Assembly (NCBI RefSeq): GCF_030145185.1
Contig: NZ_JAQYWB010000023.1
Span: 1 to 64,000 of the forward strand
From: Desulfoluna sp.
Lineage (GTDB): Bacteria; Desulfobacterota; Desulfobacteria; Desulfobacterales; Desulfolunaceae
Length of the DNA: 64,000 nucleotides
Reading direction: 5' to 3'
The notes beneath the pieces are model-generated. The model did no database searches, had not been told where the DNA came from, and was given only the letters and a program-made list of their open reading frames with translations. Made by a program: the position numbers and the translations under genes. Shown piece by piece: positions 27,265 to 35,529 of this stretch (its first letter is position 1; each line of letters begins with the position of its first letter).

Positions 27265-30200
27265 GCTGTCAAGGCCTCCAGAATCGGTCGATAAAGAATC
27301 TCAGCACATCGCGCGAAGGAGGCGTCCGCCAAGGGCTCCCGGCCCCCCACGGCCATTTTTATCCAGGGATCATTGAGATCTGCCATGATGGAAAACGCAT
27401 TGCCGTAAAAAGCTGCACGTGCTTTTGCCATGGCTTTTCCTTCGTCACAGGTTTTCATAAGCTCTTGAACATAGGCCTCGGAGGCCATGGGAAACAGGGG
27501 CAAAAGGCCGCTCCCTCCCGCGACACAGAGACGGACCAGATCTTCCAGCACCGACCGGGGATTGGGAGGGACGACCATGGGGACAATCTGGGCACCACCG
27601 GTTTTCCTGTCCAACCCCACCACCACCGCCCGGGTCACCGGCATGCCGGCTGTGGCGGCGATCAGGAGACGCAGCCAGGCGGAAATCAAATCCTGCCCCC
27701 GAACCTTGCCGAAGCGCCCCGTCACAAGCACCTCACCAAAAAAGGGTCCCACCTCTCCGGCGAGGTCAACGCCGGAGATTTCTATCCACTGTCGTTCATA
27801 GAGGGGCTCCGTCCCTTGGGTCAAAGGGCCAAGGGCCTCGGCCACGGCCCGGGCGTCATGGGTGAGTTCCCTGAGCAGATGGACGCCCACCTCCCCGCGA
27901 GGCAAGAGCCCCATGGCCGACACCACATCCAGAGGGGACTCAAGGCTCTCTCCGGCGAGGGCGCTTTCAAAAAGAAGGGTCCCGGCCTGGAAGCGTTCCA
28001 ACCCTGTCAAAGTAAATGGTTCACAATTTTCCGGGGCGTCTTCTCCCCCCCTTAGTTCCATGCCCAGCTGCTCACGCAGAAAATACCGGCAGGGGTGTAT
28101 CAGAAAAGCCTCAAGGACCTCCAGAGAGATCTGAGCCGGCTGGAGAAATTCGCCCTCCACCTCTGCAAGGCTGGAAAAAGGCGGGGGAGCAACCGGCGGC
28201 TCCGTCATACGGACCGCCACACGGCGACTGGCCGCGTCAAAGGTAAAGAGGGAGGGATTTCCGGGCTGAAAATAGGCGCTGGAAAAGGGGTGCAAGGGAT
28301 GTTTTACTTTAATCTGATGAGACGCCCCTTCTGTGGTTGTGGCGTCCACATAATCCAAGAGTTCTGAGATCAGCACCGAGGGTTGAAGGGTGCCGTTATC
28401 CCGGATACTCTGCCCGGTGTAGCTGATCCAAAGTTTTTCCCGGACGGAGAGAAGGATCTCCAAAAACAGATAGCGGTCATCCTTTCGTCGGGAGCGATCC
28501 CCCCGTCTTGGCGATGCCGCGATGAGATCAAATCCGGGGGCCTTTTGCTGCCTCGGAAAGGTGCCGTGCCCCATGCCAAGGATGCCAATCACCCGAAAGG
28601 GGATGCTGCGCATGGGGAGCATGGCGCAAAAAGTGACGCCGCTGGTAATAAATCCCGAAACAGGATCCGGCTCGCCCAGGGCGGTCTTAAGGATAAAGCG
28701 CACCACGGGAAAAACAACGGCATCCTCATTTCCGGCTTCCTCGGCGGCATCGGCCATGCGGTAAAGGGCGTTTCGAATCCCCTGGAGTCCTTCGCCTGTC
28801 CCTTCATCATCGGTCAAAAAGGTGGTCAGAACCCCTTCAAAAAAATCAGTCCACGCCCTGGCGCTGCGAGGGCGCTCCAGATCTTTCACGTACCCTGTCA
28901 GGCAGGACATAAAATAAGCCAGGCGACCGAGCAGCATCCCGTGCTCCCCTTCCACCGGTCCGGCGGGAAGGATGCCGTCGTAGAGAGACGACTCTTCGTC
29001 CCCTGCGGCATAACCTGTAAACAGCCTGTCAAAGCCTGCCTTCCAGCTGTTGGCCTCAAAACAGGAGAAACCTTCCTCGCCGCGTTGCTCACCGTCTGCC
29101 CCCCAGCGTATGGATGTTTCCTGAATCCAATGGCTGACCCGCTCAAGATCCCCTTCAGCCATCCCAAAAGCACTTCGGATGCGATCATTTTCCAAAAGTT
29201 CAAGAATGCCCCCCGCTTCAAAGCGAAAACCCGTCAGATCAAGAAGAAGAAGCAGTGCCTCAACAGCACGATCCCCGCTTTTGTTGGCCTGGTCCGCAAT
29301 GGAAAAGGGAATCCGGATCGCCCCTTCCACGCGGCGGCTGAAGACCGCTTCGATGACCGGCGCGTAGGTATCGATGTCCGGGGCCATGACCAGGATATCC
29401 GATGGCCGGAGACCCGGGTCTTCGTCCATCATGGCCAGAAGTGAATCCCGCAGCACCTCGACTTCCCGGAGGGGGCTGTGGCAGCTGTGAACGGTAAAGG
29501 AGGTATCCGAGGCCTCCAGGGAGAAACGCTCACAGGCATCCCGGGTGCGGTCCCTTAAATGAAAGATATCGGCCTGAACCGAGCCGAGGAGGGTCTCTTC
29601 ATCCGGGTCGACAAACAGAGGGATCTCTTCCAGCCCACGTTCAGCCATCATGTCGAAGAACTCCCGGCCCTGGCCACCCATGGATGCCAGCAGAGGGTTC
29701 CCCTCTTCCATAAGAAGGGTGGCGTCCTCTTCCTCTTCAAGTCCCTGTTTCTGTTTGAGGCGTCGTTTTTCAGAATCGGAGAGAATATCTCCCCAAAACT
29801 GAGGACAGGGATTCAGCAGAAAAAGGTTCACCTGAGAAACCTCCGAAAGGGCAATAAAAAGCTCCATATGAAATTCAGGCAGAGAAGAGATACCGAAAAC
29901 GCAGATCCGTTCAGGGAATATCCCCTTATCATTCCGATGAGTTTCAATGCAAGCCTTCAAGTCTTTCATCAGGTGAACGCGATGACGAAAGCCAAGGGAG
30001 CCGAGGAGGTCACGGTAAAGAATCGCCTGAAAATCATCTCCCTCCCCTGCCTCCCAGGAATCAATCATGTCCGGTCGATACGTGAGGTACTGATCGAGGG
30101 TATCCGCCAGAAGTTCGGAGATCTGGTAACGTTTCAAGGGCTCATCCGTGTTGCCCAGGTAATGGGCCAGGGAAGAAAAAGCGGGTTGCGTCACCCACTC

Positions 30201-30506
30201 GGGCAGGCACCCCATGATCTTCCACGCGGCAGATTTGGCGTCAAATCGCCGCGTGTCAGCCAGGTCGGGGACAGCCAGCCCAAACATGTCCTGGAGGAAA
30301 GCATTGGGAAAACGCCATCGAACGTTGGCGCAGATTCCATTGTTCCGGCCGAGGGCCAGGGAGAGCCACCGGGCCATGCCCTGACTCTGAAGAACCACGA
30401 CATCGGGTTCCAGCGGGTTCCCCATGGGGGCTTCCAGTACTTTGGAAAGGGCCCTGGCCAGTATCTCCAGACGATTTCCTGTAAACAAATTCAACCCAGC
30501 GTCCAT
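27261..30506 (-). CDS. recC: Exodeoxyribonuclease V subunit gamma (RecC)
   Basis: The 1081-residue protein begins MDAGLNLFTGNRLEILA, a form of the RecC opening, and contains LQSQGMARWLSLAL, LFLLNPCPQFWGD and GMGHGTFPRQQ, all typical of RecC. RecC is an inactivated helicase-like scaffold that splits the strands and, in enteric bacteria, reads Chi. GGAG ten bases upstream supports the start. recC-recB form one unit, and recD is about 4 kb further along the strand. Whether a Chi-like site exists in this host cannot be judged from one window. Confidence 0.94.
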   Translation of the reverse strand: MDAGLNLFTGNRLEILARALSKVLEAPMGNPLEPDVVVLQSQGMARWLSLALGRNNGICANVRWRFPNAFLQDMFGLAVPDLADTRRFDAKSAAWKIMGCLPEWVTQPAFSSLAHYLGNTDEPLKRYQISELLADTLDQYLTYRPDMIDSWEAGEGDDFQAILYRDLLGSLGFRHRVHLMKDLKACIETHRNDKGIFPERICVFGISSLPEFHMELFIALSEVSQVNLFLLNPCPQFWGDILSDSEKRRLKQKQGLEEEEDATLLMEEGNPLLASMGGQGREFFDMMAERGLEEIPLFVDPDEETLLGSVQADIFHLRDRTRDACERFSLEASDTSFTVHSCHSPLREVEVLRDSLLAMMDEDPGLRPSDILVMAPDIDTYAPVIEAVFSRRVEGAIRIPFSIADQANKSGDRAVEALLLLLDLTGFRFEAGGILELLENDRIRSAFGMAEGDLERVSHWIQETSIRWGADGEQRGEEGFSCFEANSWKAGFDRLFTGYAAGDEESSLYDGILPAGPVEGEHGMLLGRLAYFMSCLTGYVKDLERPRSARAWTDFFEGVLTTFLTDDEGTGEGLQGIRNALYRMADAAEEAGNEDAVVFPVVRFILKTALGEPDPVSGFITSGVTFCAMLPMRSIPFRVIGILGMGHGTFPRQQKAPGFDLIAASPRRGDRSRRKDDRYLFLEILLSVREKLWISYTGQSIRDNGTLQPSVLISELLDYVDATTTEGASHQIKVKHPLHPFSSAYFQPGNPSLFTFDAASRRVAVRMTEPPVAPPPFSSLAEVEGEFLQPAQISLEVLEAFLIHPCRYFLREQLGMELRGGEDAPENCEPFTLTGLERFQAGTLLFESALAGESLESPLDVVSAMGLLPRGEVGVHLLRELTHDARAVAEALGPLTQGTEPLYERQWIEISGVDLAGEVGPFFGEVLVTGRFGKVRGQDLISAWLRLLIAATAGMPVTRAVVVGLDRKTGGAQIVPMVVPPNPRSVLEDLVRLCVAGGSGLLPLFPMASEAYVQELMKTCDEGKAMAKARAAFYGNAFSIMADLNDPWIKMAVGGREPLADASFARCAEILYRPILEALTA

Positions 30507-30685
30507 GCGCTTTCATCTCCGATATCGTGAAACGTTCGTCGTTATATAAGCCTTGTGTTCATATGCCACTTGCGCTGCGGCTGTGCAAGACGACATTTTG
30601 ATAATCATGAATCTTTCTCCGTCCATGGTTCACACAATCGTCCTGTTTCCTGCGGATGGAAGAAGCCATAAATGGGATTGACCTA

Positions 30686-30714
30686 TTGACAATAAAGGCT
30701 ATATCCCCTAATTT
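30686..30714 (+). promoter_or_regulatory. Predicted sigma70-type promoter of the motor operon
   Basis: A perfect TTGACA (30686-30691) and TAATTT (30709-30714) are separated by 17 bases. It is the best promoter match I found in the window and points at the six-gene operon beginning at 30897. Confidence 0.6.
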
Positions 30715-30723
30715 GCATACCTG

Positions 30724-30779
30724 AGTTTACATTGTAAACTATATGAATCATATATTTCATTATCGGTACAAAGTGTACC
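30724..30779. promoter_or_regulatory. Three consecutive perfect palindromes, probable operators
   Basis: AGTTTACATTGTAAACT (30724-30740), TATATGAATCATATA (30740-30754) and GGTACAAAGTGTACC (30765-30779) are each perfectly symmetrical and lie just downstream of the predicted -10 element, where repressor operators often sit. Their sequences differ, so they may bind different regulators or fold as hairpins in the leader. Confidence 0.55.
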
Positions 30780-30896
30780 TCACGCATTGGTCAAAGACAT
30801 CCTGGGCAAAGACGCCCCGCACCGATGCTTATCCTCTGATTTATTTAAATATCCAGACTATCTAATAACACAGATAATCCGAGATCCCGAGGCCGT

Positions 30897-31529
30897 ATGG
30901 AATTCATCATTCACATCTTCAAGCTCTACCCCAACCTGGTCGGTGATCTTGTTCAGGGGTTGGTTTACATTGGCAGCACTATTTTATTTTTTAACGCCAT
31001 CTGGCTTATTATCCAGGCCTATCGCCATGCCCGGCTCGTCAAAAAAAAGACACTCGCGGCCGTGGCCTGCGAGCCGCCCTGTCTTGATGACCTGCTGATG
31101 ACCGTGGCCGCCAAAACCCTCCGGGCCGCTCATGATGAACACAAAGGAAGCCCTTATCCTGTCTCTTTTCTGGTGGATGCCACCCACCAGATGATGGAAA
31201 ACATCTTTCACACGCGTTATATCAACAAAATCACCATGATCACCAACCTGCTTCCCCCCATGGGTTTTATCGGGACCATTTTTGGGATGATCATGATTTT
31301 CCTGGCCAAAGGCGATCCAAACAGTGACCTGAACACCACCGGCCTCGGCATCGCGCTCTTTACCACGCTCATCGCCCTCACCTGCTTTGTGATCCTTGAG
31401 GTATTCAAAAAAAGCCTGGTTAACTTGTCCACCTCGCGTATTGAGCGGGCACTGAGCTTTCATCCTTATATTTGTGCTGCAACGGACCCGGATGCGTCAG
31501 CCAACTCGGTGGAAACGTCAACCCTTTAA
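30897..31529 (+). CDS. MotA/TolQ/ExbB-family proton channel protein
   Basis: The 210-residue protein has three predicted membrane segments: about 17-42, 113-137 and 150-172. The second and third carry NLLPPMGFIGTIFGMIMIF and GLGIALFTTLIALTCFVI, the family signature in which small and threonine residues line the ion path. A cytosolic loop separates segments 1 and 2. Such proteins form pentamers around an ExbD/TolR dimer and convert proton motive force into mechanical work in the periplasm. It opens the operon and is followed after nine to fifteen bases by an ExbD-like gene. Whether it belongs to ExbB, TolQ or a new subgroup is undecided. Confidence 0.85.
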   Translation: MEFIIHIFKLYPNLVGDLVQGLVYIGSTILFFNAIWLIIQAYRHARLVKKKTLAAVACEPPCLDDLLMTVAAKTLRAAHDEHKGSPYPVSFLVDATHQMMENIFHTRYINKITMITNLLPPMGFIGTIFGMIMIFLAKGDPNSDLNTTGLGIALFTTLIALTCFVILEVFKKSLVNLSTSRIERALSFHPYICAATDPDASANSVETSTL

Positions 31530-31544
31530 ACCCAGGCGATGACC

Positions 31545-32006
31545 ATGAGATACGAAGATTCTAAAATCTGGCTTTTCTCCTTTGCCGATCTGGCCTTTCT
31601 GTTGTTGATTGCCTTTACCCAGGCCTCCACCATCGGAAAAAACCCGGTGCACATCGGCGAAATGACGATCCCAAGGGTTGTGGATACCCAAAGCATCTCC
31701 ACGCTGGACCAGGCCCGAATCTCTTTCCAGATTCGCGTTCTCAAGCCCACCATCCCGGAGACCACTCCGTTTCAGTGGGTCACGGTGGTTGACGGAAAGG
31801 TACAACCCGAAGAACACACCCTGAATGCTCAAAGCCTGCAAGACCGCCTGACAGACATGAAGCATGAAGGCAAAAATCGTCCCATGCTGGTTCCCGACCA
31901 ATTTTCATTGAGTAAAGACACTCTGATGGCCATGGCCCTCATCGAAAAGATTTACGACGACGATGAGAAGCGAGTCACCGTCCAAAAGATTTCAGGACCG
32001 CTTTAA
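31545..32006 (+). CDS. ExbD/TolR-like protein
   Basis: The 153-residue protein (ATG at 31545 with AGG eight bases upstream; an in-frame ATG at 31539 is possible) has one N-terminal membrane helix, IWLFSFADLAFLLLIAFTQA, with an aspartate at the position of the essential proton-carrying Asp of ExbD/TolR. A periplasmic domain follows, ending in a VPDQFSLSKDTLMAMALIEKIYDDD-like strand-helix unit comparable with the ExbD fold. It should pair with the preceding channel protein. The periplasmic domain is not close to classical ExbD, with an unusual insertion-like middle (about 40-95). Confidence 0.8.
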   Translation: MRYEDSKIWLFSFADLAFLLLIAFTQASTIGKNPVHIGEMTIPRVVDTQSISTLDQARISFQIRVLKPTIPETTPFQWVTVVDGKVQPEEHTLNAQSLQDRLTDMKHEGKNRPMLVPDQFSLSKDTLMAMALIEKIYDDDEKRVTVQKISGPL

Positions 32007-32100
32007 ATCACTTTTTTTGTCTGAGACAACGCGTCTCCGGAGGGCATGGATATGAGAAGCCCGCAGCATAAAGCCCGGAGACAAGGGGGAATAAATTTTT

Positions 32101-33444
32101 ATGCGCTCGATGCCCATGCAATATTTCGGATACGGTTCGGCGCGTATTGTCATGCCCCGAGCCGTCGCACGCCATGCGCGCCGTGAATGGATCGTCAGTC
32201 CCTCTTTTATGATTCTTGTTATTTCCCTGACTTTTTTCACCCTGTATAAAATCATTTTTTCAGACGCGCTGAATCTTCCCCCCACCCGAACCATTATCCT
32301 GCTTCCCCAGGCACCCATGCTCCCCAAAGTCACCGTGGAGAAAAAATTGACCTTTCTCACGGTGGTCAAAGAGGCCGCAAAGAAAAGTGCCGCGCCCAGA
32401 AAAAAAGAACTGACGCGGATTCTCGAATCACCCAAACCCCTTCCGAAGCGGGTGTTGCCTCCGACAACCGTCATCAAACGAACGCCTCCGGTCCGTCTGC
32501 CTCCCCCGAAGAAGAAGGCACTGACTCTGACCCCCAAGCCCCTGGTGCCTCCCCTGCGCCTGCAGAAACAGTCTCTGCCCGAGAAAAGGCGACTTTCTCC
32601 GGTGAAACCCCAACCCCGGCTGCCTGCGACACACCCTGCCCAAAAACCTGCACCCTCGCGCTCCCAAACCCCGGCGATCAGGGAACAGAGGCTCCGAAAG
32701 GTGTCAAGCACACCACCCCTTTCAATGCCAGAGACGTTGAACGTCGCCCAGCCCTCCCCTCGTCCCGTGGCTAAGAGTTCTGAACGGATGCGGAGCCGGA
32801 AACGGATCCCCCAGCCCCAATCGGTGACCCCATCCGCCCTTGTTCCGCGGACAAAGCCCCACAGGGACCCGACGCCATCGGAGGCCCCCTCTCAAAAAAA
32901 ATTTCGCCCCATGGCCCTTGCCGGTGTCTCGGCTAAGGTTTTAGCCCGGCAACCTGAGCTTGCCTCTCAGGCAACGAGGGTATCGGCTATAAAACGGTCG
33001 GGGCCGGCACCGGTTATCACCCAGTTTTCGGCCCCATCGGCTCCTCCTGCTGCGGCCTCCTTTGAAAAAGAGACCTCGCCGCCGCAGACCGCCAAACGTG
33101 CCCGATCTTTCTCCTCCGGGGCGCTGCCCTCACATCTGCCCGCCGTCCCTGTGGAGGCGTCGGCCCTTGAAACGCCGCAGGATATTCACACATGGGTGAC
33201 CATCCATGGAAGCACCCTGAAGCATTCCCTGCGTGTTACGAGCCTCAAAGAGGAGATCTATCGCAAAATCAGGTACATGAAGCCAGAAAAAAGCCCTTAT
33301 CGCTATCGCATCCAGGGGTATACCTGCACGGTGGTTATCCAAAGCGGTACGAATCCCATAGCCACGCTTACGTTTCAACCCAACGACGCCACGTTTGAGG
33401 TGGTCTCCACCCTTGAGCGAATCCTGCCACGGAGGACAATGTAA
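32101..33444 (+). CDS. Proline-rich TonB/TolA-like energy transducer
   Basis: The 447-residue protein has a short basic cytosolic tail, one membrane segment (about 31-54), a very long Pro/Lys/Arg-rich linker (about 60-345, with KPLPKRVLPPTTVIKRTPP and similar runs) and a small C-terminal domain (about 360-447). That domain ends TCTVVIQSGTNPIATLTFQP followed by a terminal helix, the strand-turn-strand-helix order of TonB/TolA C-termini. It probably spans the periplasm and passes motion from the two preceding proteins to an outer partner. The TonB YP motif is absent and no TonB-dependent receptor is encoded nearby. The linker is one of the longest and most basic of this type. Confidence 0.7.
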   Translation: MRSMPMQYFGYGSARIVMPRAVARHARREWIVSPSFMILVISLTFFTLYKIIFSDALNLPPTRTIILLPQAPMLPKVTVEKKLTFLTVVKEAAKKSAAPRKKELTRILESPKPLPKRVLPPTTVIKRTPPVRLPPPKKKALTLTPKPLVPPLRLQKQSLPEKRRLSPVKPQPRLPATHPAQKPAPSRSQTPAIREQRLRKVSSTPPLSMPETLNVAQPSPRPVAKSSERMRSRKRIPQPQSVTPSALVPRTKPHRDPTPSEAPSQKKFRPMALAGVSAKVLARQPELASQATRVSAIKRSGPAPVITQFSAPSAPPAAASFEKETSPPQTAKRARSFSSGALPSHLPAVPVEASALETPQDIHTWVTIHGSTLKHSLRVTSLKEEIYRKIRYMKPEKSPYRYRIQGYTCTVVIQSGTNPIATLTFQPNDATFEVVSTLERILPRRTM

Positions 33445-33447
33445 TCC

Positions 33448-35529
33448 ATGATCACTGCAAACCAAACGACCCCACCCCGCCCCTTGGGTAGATGCCATCT
33501 CTGGATTTTTACCTTCCTGATGACACTCCTGGGGGGCTTGCTGATGTCTCCCCTCCCTCTTTTCGCGGTTTCTGAGATGACAGAGTTCCAGATGGAGATG
33601 GAGATGGAGGATGAGCGGAGCTCTTCCGAACCCAAAATTTCTGTGTCCAATAAGCAGAGCCCCATGCTTTGGATTTCTGCCGTAGGCAAACTCTACATGA
33701 GAGACCAGATGACATCCCGGCAGCGGGCCTCGTTTTTTAAATTGCTGGACTCCCACCTCGGTATTGAGAAGGACGGCCATCTCAACATCACCACCGCACG
33801 CCAGACGGAAGCGCAACTGACCCAGTACAGTCAGCTCAAGGTGAAACCCTTTTCAAACATCTATTTCGACGAAAAGATCAATCTTACCGGTTACAATGGT
33901 CTCTACCTTGAAACCTGCGTGCTTAACCGTACGGATGAAGCCGCTCGTTTTATTCGCTATTTTGAAAACGGGTACTATCCCAACCGGTCGCTCTTCGTCA
34001 AAGAGGAGCTCTACTATAAGTGCCTTTACTACTATCTCTATTTGACCCAGGAGCACCTTATTCAGGCCATCAACACCACGGTGGCCCAGCTGTCATCCAG
34101 TCCGGAAACCCCTCCGCCTTTTAAAAAGGAAGACATCAAAGGTCTTGAAACCATGGTGATGGTGTGTACGGAATTGGACAACCTCAGGCGTCGCGGGCTC
34201 TCCTCCAAGACCTCACCCTGGGAACGCATCTTCACCCCGGATGAGAGCGCGTGGCTTGACGCCACCCTTGCTTACTTTATGGACATAGAGACCCACATCG
34301 CCCTGAACAGTTACGACTGGTTCAAGCGTCATCTCCCTCTGTCCATCAGCAGTCTCATCATCGCCCATTCCCTGCGGCAAACGTGGACAGAGCAGGCTGT
34401 ATCGCACCGAACCGTCCTCCCTCTCATGCTCTTTATCAATCAGGGGACCAAGCAGTTCAGCGTGGAGAAACTTTTCAAAGAAACCCTCGATATGTTGAAG
34501 ATGGACAATCGGGAAGTGGACCTGGTGGTTCTGTCGGCCATGAAGAGCTGGCTTCTCAAGCAGATAGAACAAGGAATCAAAGTCGAAGACCGGACCACGT
34601 ATAAAAAAATTCTCGATGAACTCAACGTCTGCCCCACAGGATGGATTTTCTATAACCTCTACTCCTGTCGTGAGCCTCTGGAGGCCTTAAAGAAACATGC
34701 CGATGGGTGGGAACGCCTCGACAGGGAGGAACGAGAACGCCTCTTCAACACAAGCGTTCAGCCCCTCTATAACGAAGCCAGGGCCAAAATCGACATCGTC
34801 TTTACCGATCTGGAAAAAATTTTCGGAGGGGAAGAAATTTACGGAGGAGAATACAAGGCCACCAGCATCAACCATATTTTTCACCGGTACCGGGGAGAGA
34901 TTGATTACATCTTTGAATTCCTCCAGGCCGGGCTCTTCGAAGCCACCCTTTCGGATGCGAGGCTTCCCCTGGCCAACGCCACGCGAAGCTGCCTGCACGA
35001 CTTTACCGCAGCCTTTGTTAAAGCACCGAATCTTCGCGTCAACCACGTAAACCTGCTGGGGGCCTACACCCTCCTGTTTCGTGAGTTGTCGGCCCAGGGC
35101 AAGGTGAGCCTTATCATCCGCCATGAACGGGAATTGGCAGAATTTATTCGATCCGAAAAGTATACCCTGGGCTCAGTCCTTGTGCATAAAGAAGACAACC
35201 GATATGAAATTTACCGCATCATCGCCGACACCTATCTTGCGACCCCGAGACTTCGCACCCAAGCCTTGAAAGTCGCCGCCCAAAGTTTTGACCTGGCGCG
35301 CTCCTATTACCTTGAGGCCGCGCGACGAGAAGGGTTCATCTCCGGCACCCTGCCGGGTGCCCTCCCCTCCGACGCAACAGAGAGAGATGATTACGAACGG
35401 CAATACGAATACTATCAATCGATCGCACAAAAACTCGGCAAAAAAGTCCTCCTCCTGCTCCCCCCAGAGGATGTGGATCTTTACAACCGGATGCAGGATT
35501 CAAGGAATCCGGAGGGGTATCTTTTATAA
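33448..35529 (+). CDS. Large exported protein of unknown function, motor operon protein 1
   Basis: I do not recognise this 693-residue protein. An N-terminal hydrophobic stretch (about 17-40, ending PLPLFA) looks like a signal peptide or anchor, followed by an acidic, Met-rich patch (FQMEMEMEDERSSSE). The rest is predicted mostly helical and rich in Tyr, Leu and Glu, with segments such as YYKCLYYYLYLTQEHL, and no catalytic motif. It starts three bases after the TonB-like gene and its stop overlaps the next start (TAATG), so it is part of the same coupled operon. A periplasmic or outer-membrane-facing structural role is inferred. Confidence 0.7.
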   Translation: MITANQTTPPRPLGRCHLWIFTFLMTLLGGLLMSPLPLFAVSEMTEFQMEMEMEDERSSSEPKISVSNKQSPMLWISAVGKLYMRDQMTSRQRASFFKLLDSHLGIEKDGHLNITTARQTEAQLTQYSQLKVKPFSNIYFDEKINLTGYNGLYLETCVLNRTDEAARFIRYFENGYYPNRSLFVKEELYYKCLYYYLYLTQEHLIQAINTTVAQLSSSPETPPPFKKEDIKGLETMVMVCTELDNLRRRGLSSKTSPWERIFTPDESAWLDATLAYFMDIETHIALNSYDWFKRHLPLSISSLIIAHSLRQTWTEQAVSHRTVLPLMLFINQGTKQFSVEKLFKETLDMLKMDNREVDLVVLSAMKSWLLKQIEQGIKVEDRTTYKKILDELNVCPTGWIFYNLYSCREPLEALKKHADGWERLDREERERLFNTSVQPLYNEARAKIDIVFTDLEKIFGGEEIYGGEYKATSINHIFHRYRGEIDYIFEFLQAGLFEATLSDARLPLANATRSCLHDFTAAFVKAPNLRVNHVNLLGAYTLLFRELSAQGKVSLIIRHERELAEFIRSEKYTLGSVLVHKEDNRYEIYRIIADTYLATPRLRTQALKVAAQSFDLARSYYLEAARREGFISGTLPGALPSDATERDDYERQYEYYQSIAQKLGKKVLLLLPPEDVDLYNRMQDSRNPEGYLL

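Larger units (their letters stand above)
30507..30896. other. Divergent regulatory region of recC and the six-gene motor operon
   Basis: No protein gene is supported here. The right half holds a consensus-like promoter and three perfect palindromes listed separately, followed by an untranslated leader of about 150 bases before the ExbB-like gene. The minus-strand side should contain the recC promoter, which I could not identify. Confidence 0.55.

Noticed and set aside
30787-31098. Open frame overlapping the start of the ExbB-like gene
   Set aside because: It is in another frame of a clear family member and its composition is not protein-like.
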